The notes under the pieces were generated by a model. That model was not told where the DNA came from. It was given only the letters and a program-made list of their open reading frames with translations, and ran no database searches. A stretch of DNA of 64,000 nucleotides. Source: UBA3006 sp031401235 (GTDB taxonomy: Bacteria; Actinomycetota; Acidimicrobiia; Acidimicrobiales; Ilumatobacteraceae). Location: assembly GCA_031401235.1 (NCBI GenBank), contig JANNRJ010000001.1:1-64000 (forward strand), given 5' to 3'. How positions within the stretch are numbered: position 1 is the first letter of the stretch; the number at the start of each line of letters is the position of its first letter. Positions 60,677 through 64,000 of the stretch are shown here, in pieces. Position numbers and translations under genes: made by a program.

Positions 60677-61588
60677 ATGCCCGCGCTTACCGAGAATCTT
60701 CACTCGCATCCGCTAGTAATTGCGGCGCTTTCTCGTTGTGCGTTTCCGTCACCTGGGTCGGTCGCCACATGTGCGGTATCTGGTGGTGCCGACTCAATGG
60801 CACTGCTCATCTTGAGTGTCGCCCACGGATGTCGAGTAACGGCGATTCACGTCGATCACGGACTTCGAGCAAATTCACATCGTGAAGCCGAGAACGTTCG
60901 CCATCTTGCCAAAGTATTAGGTGCCGATTTCGAAGCCAAACGTGTGCACATCGAGTTAGGTGGAAATCTTGAAGCCAGGGCAAGGGAAGCCCGTTACGGC
61001 GTGCTCCCAGCCGATGTTTTGACCGGACACACCGCCGATGATCAGGCAGAAACGATGCTCATCAATTTGCTGCGCGGCGCTGGATTGCGCGGCTTGTCTG
61101 GCATGCGACCCAATCATCAACATCCACTACTCAGATTGCGTCGAGTCGAAACTCAAACATTATGCGAGTCACTCGGTATTGAAGTAGTTAGTGATCCGAC
61201 AAACGATGACCCACAGTTTCAGCGCAATCGAATTAGACACGAATTGATTCCCTTACTTAATGAATTGTCGAGTCGCGATGTTTCGGCAATTCTGGCGCGA
61301 CAAGCTGACTTACTTCGATCCGATGCCGATCTGCTCGATGAGTTAGCCACACCTTTGGATCCAAGCGATGCACAGCAACTTGCCGCTGCTCCCGTCGCAC
61401 TTGCACGACGCGCGATTCGTGCCTGGATCGCATCGACGCATCCTCCTGATTCAGCAACAGTTGAGCGTGTTCTTGCGGTGGCAAGTGGTGAAGTCACTGC
61501 ATGCGACATCGGTGAAAACCGACAAGTACGACGAAGCCATCAGCGCCTACGAATAGTGACGACAAATGAGTCAACAAACATCTCCTGA
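60677..61588 (+). CDS. tilS: tRNA(Ile)-lysidine synthetase
   Basis: A 303-residue PP-loop ATPase. 'AVSGGADSMALLIL' is the SGGxDS loop, with 'AIHVDHGLRANSHREAENV' and 'TGHTADDQAETMLINLLRGAGLRGLSGM' following, and 'DPTNDDPQFQRNRIRHELIPLL'. It makes lysidine at C34 of tRNA-Ile(CAU). The C-terminal domain is short, as in other actinobacterial TilS. It is followed by a pseudophosphatase-like gene after 88 bp. Confidence 0.92.
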   Translation: MPALTENLHSHPLVIAALSRCAFPSPGSVATCAVSGGADSMALLILSVAHGCRVTAIHVDHGLRANSHREAENVRHLAKVLGADFEAKRVHIELGGNLEARAREARYGVLPADVLTGHTADDQAETMLINLLRGAGLRGLSGMRPNHQHPLLRLRRVETQTLCESLGIEVVSDPTNDDPQFQRNRIRHELIPLLNELSSRDVSAILARQADLLRSDADLLDELATPLDPSDAQQLAAAPVALARRAIRAWIASTHPPDSATVERVLAVASGEVTACDIGENRQVRRSHQRLRIVTTNESTNIS

Positions 61589-61676
61589 TTCCCAGGTCCG
61601 GCATGGTTTTCTTGGTGTATCGTATTGGTTCAATGTTTACCGACGCCGATAAGCGCATCCATAGGAGTCTCAACTA

Positions 61677-62186
61677 GTGCCGCCAAAATTAAGGGGAAAG
61701 TGGGCACTTGGTATTACGCCCCGAAACCTCACTTGGATCATCAAGGACAAACTCGCAATTTGCGAACGACCGGGCGGATTCGGGGTTAATCATCGTCGAG
61801 TTCGACGACAGGAAGAAATAATCTGGCTGCGTGAAAACGACTTTGGTTGCGTGATTTCGATTATTGGGGCGCCCCATAACCTTCATAATTACGAAGAACT
61901 CCAAATGCCATACCGACATCGTCCTCTTACCGGAGCCGAGGACATGAACTTGTGGCTAAAAAAGTTTTACTCGGAAATTTCTGAACTCTTGGACAAAAAT
62001 CTTAAGGTCATTATTCACGGTGAGGAAGTAAGCGGTCGACTCATTGGACTATTAGGCGGTTACATTCGCTGGTCGGGCCTGATCGATGATGTGTCACAGG
62101 TGACGATGCTCACCGAACGAATCGGTGGACGGCAGCTAGATCCAGAATCGCGTGAACTGATCATGAATGTTCACGAGTTGCGCTAA
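61677..62186 (+). CDS. PTP-like protein lacking the catalytic cysteine
   Basis: A 169-residue protein. The pattern 'HNLHNYEELQMPYRHRPL', 'WLKKFYSEISELLDKNLKVIIHGEEVSGRLIGLLGGYI' resembles a tyrosine or dual-specificity phosphatase. In the loop His114-Gly115-(5 residues)-Arg121 takes the place of HC(x)5R, so Cys is Gly and no phosphatase activity is expected. A conserved 'ERPGGFGVNHRRVRRQEEI' begins the fold. The start is GTG 61677 with an AGGAG site 9 nt upstream. No known partner. Confidence 0.6.
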   Translation: MPPKLRGKWALGITPRNLTWIIKDKLAICERPGGFGVNHRRVRRQEEIIWLRENDFGCVISIIGAPHNLHNYEELQMPYRHRPLTGAEDMNLWLKKFYSEISELLDKNLKVIIHGEEVSGRLIGLLGGYIRWSGLIDDVSQVTMLTERIGGRQLDPESRELIMNVHELR

Positions 62187-62223
62187 ACACTCCGTTCAGA
62201 TTTCACCGCAGTAGTATCAATTC

Positions 62224-63195
62224 GTGTCTGGTCGACGAGTCTTGGTCACTGGAATGGGTGGCGAACTCGGTTCACTCGTTGCGAGCCTCCTGGAAGATGA
62301 GACTTGGGTTGGTGAAATTGAGGGACTTGATACGAACCCCCCACGGCGGAGACTCAAGCGCAGCACCTTTCATCTCGTTGAACCTTTTCACCATTCCCGC
62401 ACGTCAGAGATCATTTCCGACTTCAATCCACATGTCATCATTCATCTCGGAGTTTGGGAGCCTCACGCTCGACTGAATACCGTCGATGCCAAACTTCACA
62501 GCGACGAACTCGCTCATGCGGTGCTCGACGCTGCCAAAGTAACGCCGGCACTTGAATCGTTCGTGGTTCGAAGCGGAGTCGAGGTTTATGGCACATATGG
62601 CCATTGGCCACGACTTCCAGATGAGAATAGTGCACTGGATCCGAGGTCCACATTTGGGCACATGCTGGTCGACCTAGAGCAACAGGTAACCATGTTGGCA
62701 AAAGCACGCGGCACTTCAATTGCCACGTTGCGCCTGGGAACTGTCATCGGACCACATGTGCCAAGCCCACTTGGTCGTCTGCTGAGGCTTCCGGCCGTTC
62801 CGTACAATCCGTTTGGTAATCCGCAATTTTCAGTGATCGGCGATCACGACGCAGCGACGGCCTTCGTTACTGCGGCACGACACCATGCACACGGAATTGC
62901 CAACATCACGGCCGATGGATCGATATCGGTTGCGGCTTCGGCCGGCATTGGTCGTCGCCTTGCTCTTCCAGTCATTGGTCCGGCTTGGTGGGTGACACGG
63001 ACAATTTCTGGTATCGCCGGTGCGCCAGTTCCAGATCACGTAAGCGAGCTACTTCAACATGGTCGCGGTGCAAAGTCCGAATATTCCACGCATCTGTTCG
63101 GTTTCACTGCCCGTTTGAAAACGGCCGAAGTGATCGCGCGTCTATATGCGTGGCCAAGCATTGTCCGTGTACCTTCCCAACGACAGGTCGCTTAG
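62224..63195 (+). CDS. SDR/NAD-dependent epimerase-like protein without the YxxxK pair
   Basis: A 323-residue extended SDR protein. The cofactor motif is 'VTGMGGELGS' and the substrate region starts with 'VVRSGVEVYG'. Where the catalytic 'YGxSK' would stand, the sequence reads 'FGHMLVDLE', so both Tyr and Lys are lost. The length and the 'LRLGTVIGPHVPSPLGR' segment match galactose-epimerase-like proteins of actinobacteria (compare the GalE2 group). It is probably a binding or regulatory form. The next gene starts 2 bp downstream. Confidence 0.7.
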   Translation: MSGRRVLVTGMGGELGSLVASLLEDETWVGEIEGLDTNPPRRRLKRSTFHLVEPFHHSRTSEIISDFNPHVIIHLGVWEPHARLNTVDAKLHSDELAHAVLDAAKVTPALESFVVRSGVEVYGTYGHWPRLPDENSALDPRSTFGHMLVDLEQQVTMLAKARGTSIATLRLGTVIGPHVPSPLGRLLRLPAVPYNPFGNPQFSVIGDHDAATAFVTAARHHAHGIANITADGSISVAASAGIGRRLALPVIGPAWWVTRTISGIAGAPVPDHVSELLQHGRGAKSEYSTHLFGFTARLKTAEVIARLYAWPSIVRVPSQRQVA

Positions 63196-63197
63196 CA

Positions 63198-64000
63198 ATG
63201 CCATTTGCCCGAACGAGCGACAATATTCGTCTGCACTACGAAGTCGTTGGTCGAAAGTCGGGGACCCCAGTGCTAATGATTCAAGGTCTTGGTGCCGACA
63301 AAAACGCATGGAATCTTCAGCGAGTGGCAATGGCAACTCGTTTTCGAATCATCGCTTTTGACAATCGCGGAGTAGGTCGAAGCGATAAGCCTTCCGGACC
63401 TTACGAACTTGAACAGATGGCCGAAGACGCAATTGCTGTATTGGACGCCGCCGAATGTAGTGATGCCCATGTCGTGGGTGCATCAATGGGTGGTGTGATT
63501 AGCCAAATAATTGCTGTCAAATATCCCCACCGCGTTCGCTCGCTAACACTCGCCTGTACCGCCAGTCGAAATCACCCTTGGCGTCGTGAATTACTTCAAC
63601 ACTGGGCCAACACGGCCGAACATCGAGGCATGCGCGCACTTGGACATCAGACCGCTCAATGGGTAATTGGTCCGCGATCATTACGACGTTTGATGCCAAC
63701 AATCGGGTGGCTCGGACCACTGGCCTCAGTGCGACCATCTGCTCCGTTCGTTTCTCAAGTGCAGGCTTTGTTGTCCAGCGATGAATCTCTCCACGAGGCA
63801 TTATCGACAATCAATGCGCCAACCTTGGTGATTGTCGGCAATCAGGACATCCTCACCCCGCGTGGCGACAGCGAAGAAATCGCGGAACGAATTGCAAATT
63901 CTGAGCTCGTTGTCATTTCAGGTGCCGCACATGGATTAATGATCGAACATGCCGGCACGTTTAATCGCGTGCTCATTGAGTTTCTACAGCGAGTAGACCA
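63198..64000 (+). CDS. Alpha/beta fold hydrolase, partial (3' beyond window)
   Basis: The first 267 residues of an alpha/beta hydrolase. The oxyanion region 'MIQGLGADKNAW', the nucleophile elbow 'VGASMGG' (Ser), the acid residue in 'IVGNQDILTP' and the His in 'GAAHGLMIEHA' are seen, so the Ser-Asp-His triad is complete. The C-terminus is cut by the window edge. ATG 63198 lies 2 bp after the SDR stop, suggesting co-transcription. Substrate unknown. Confidence 0.85.
   Translation, partial: MPFARTSDNIRLHYEVVGRKSGTPVLMIQGLGADKNAWNLQRVAMATRFRIIAFDNRGVGRSDKPSGPYELEQMAEDAIAVLDAAECSDAHVVGASMGGVISQIIAVKYPHRVRSLTLACTASRNHPWRRELLQHWANTAEHRGMRALGHQTAQWVIGPRSLRRLMPTIGWLGPLASVRPSAPFVSQVQALLSSDESLHEALSTINAPTLVIVGNQDILTPRGDSEEIAERIANSELVVISGAAHGLMIEHAGTFNRVLIEFLQRVD

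Overview
This window looks like chromosomal DNA of an actinobacterium, probably of the Acidimicrobiia (Ilumatobacter / freshwater acIV type). The assignment is an inference from gene content. It rests on the tail of a mycofactocin locus, a SigH-type sigma factor with a zinc anti-sigma factor, a lysine-tailed topoisomerase I without zinc fingers, an actinobacterial Tad pilus locus, an MprAB-like two-component pair, LytR_C and GerMN/Gmad2 proteins, and the frequent use of GTG/TTG and apparently leaderless starts. Base composition looks close to half GC by eye. Genes are densely packed: no gap reaches 300 bp, and I see no IS element, prophage, CRISPR array or rRNA.

Layout. 1-4290: distal part of a mycofactocin cluster (FixC- and FixX-like redox proteins, ETF beta, MftE, MftF). 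4250-9569: DUF4395 protein, alanine-racemase-like protein, DUF418 membrane protein, uracil-DNA glycosylase, SRPBCC protein, sulfatase-like hydrolase. 9580-13237: agmatine to putrescine genes (aguA, aguB), glutathione peroxidase, methyltransferase, LytR_C protein. 13302-17731: tRNA-Thr, rlmB-ispF-ispD operon, divergent Crp/Fnr regulator, dienelactone hydrolase, sigma-like HTH protein. 17694-25611: an odd CopA-like ATPase (CPG instead of CPC), pentapeptide-repeat protein, tRNA-Lys, hemolysin III, M14 peptidase, PQ-loop protein and a 490-residue coiled-coil protein of unknown role. 25637-37972: tandem DUF885 peptidases, L,D-transpeptidase, LACTB2-like hydrolase, AI-2E-type permease, class I amidotransferase, a two-module secreted protein with a Lys/Glu/Asp tail, YcaQ-like glycosylase, cyclophilin, zinc-less DksA-like protein, Bax-inhibitor-1 protein and a sigma-70 factor. 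38008-47648: psuK-psuG, tRNA-Sec, a compact Tad/Flp pilus operon, STAS protein, secreted repeat protein and an MprAB-like pair. 47645-54107: rsgA, topA-tmk-holB, tRNA-Thr, GerMN/Gmad2 lipoprotein. 54147-64000: CtpE-like ATPase, hutH, a selenoprotein gene, rmuC, sigH-rshA, a small membrane protein, tilS, a pseudophosphatase-like protein, an SDR protein and the start of an alpha/beta hydrolase.

The most notable result is a selenoprotein gene that ordinary ORF calling truncates. Just upstream of hutH on the minus strand (58388-58110), a SelW/Rdx-family protein reads through an in-frame TGA at codon 17 in a CxxU motif. A perfect 7-bp hairpin with a G in its 5-nt loop begins 10 nt after the TGA, as expected of a bacterial SECIS element. 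The same window carries a tRNA-Sec gene (anticodon TCA, long variable arm, encoded CCA) at 40522-40427. The two observations support each other.

Other points of interest are catalytic-motif losses in conserved families (alanine-racemase-like, PTP-like, SDR, DksA-like and CopA-like proteins), recent tandem duplications (the DUF885 pair with its leader, and two secreted proteins with internal repeats), and a near-perfect inverted repeat in front of the MprAB-like pair that may be its operator.
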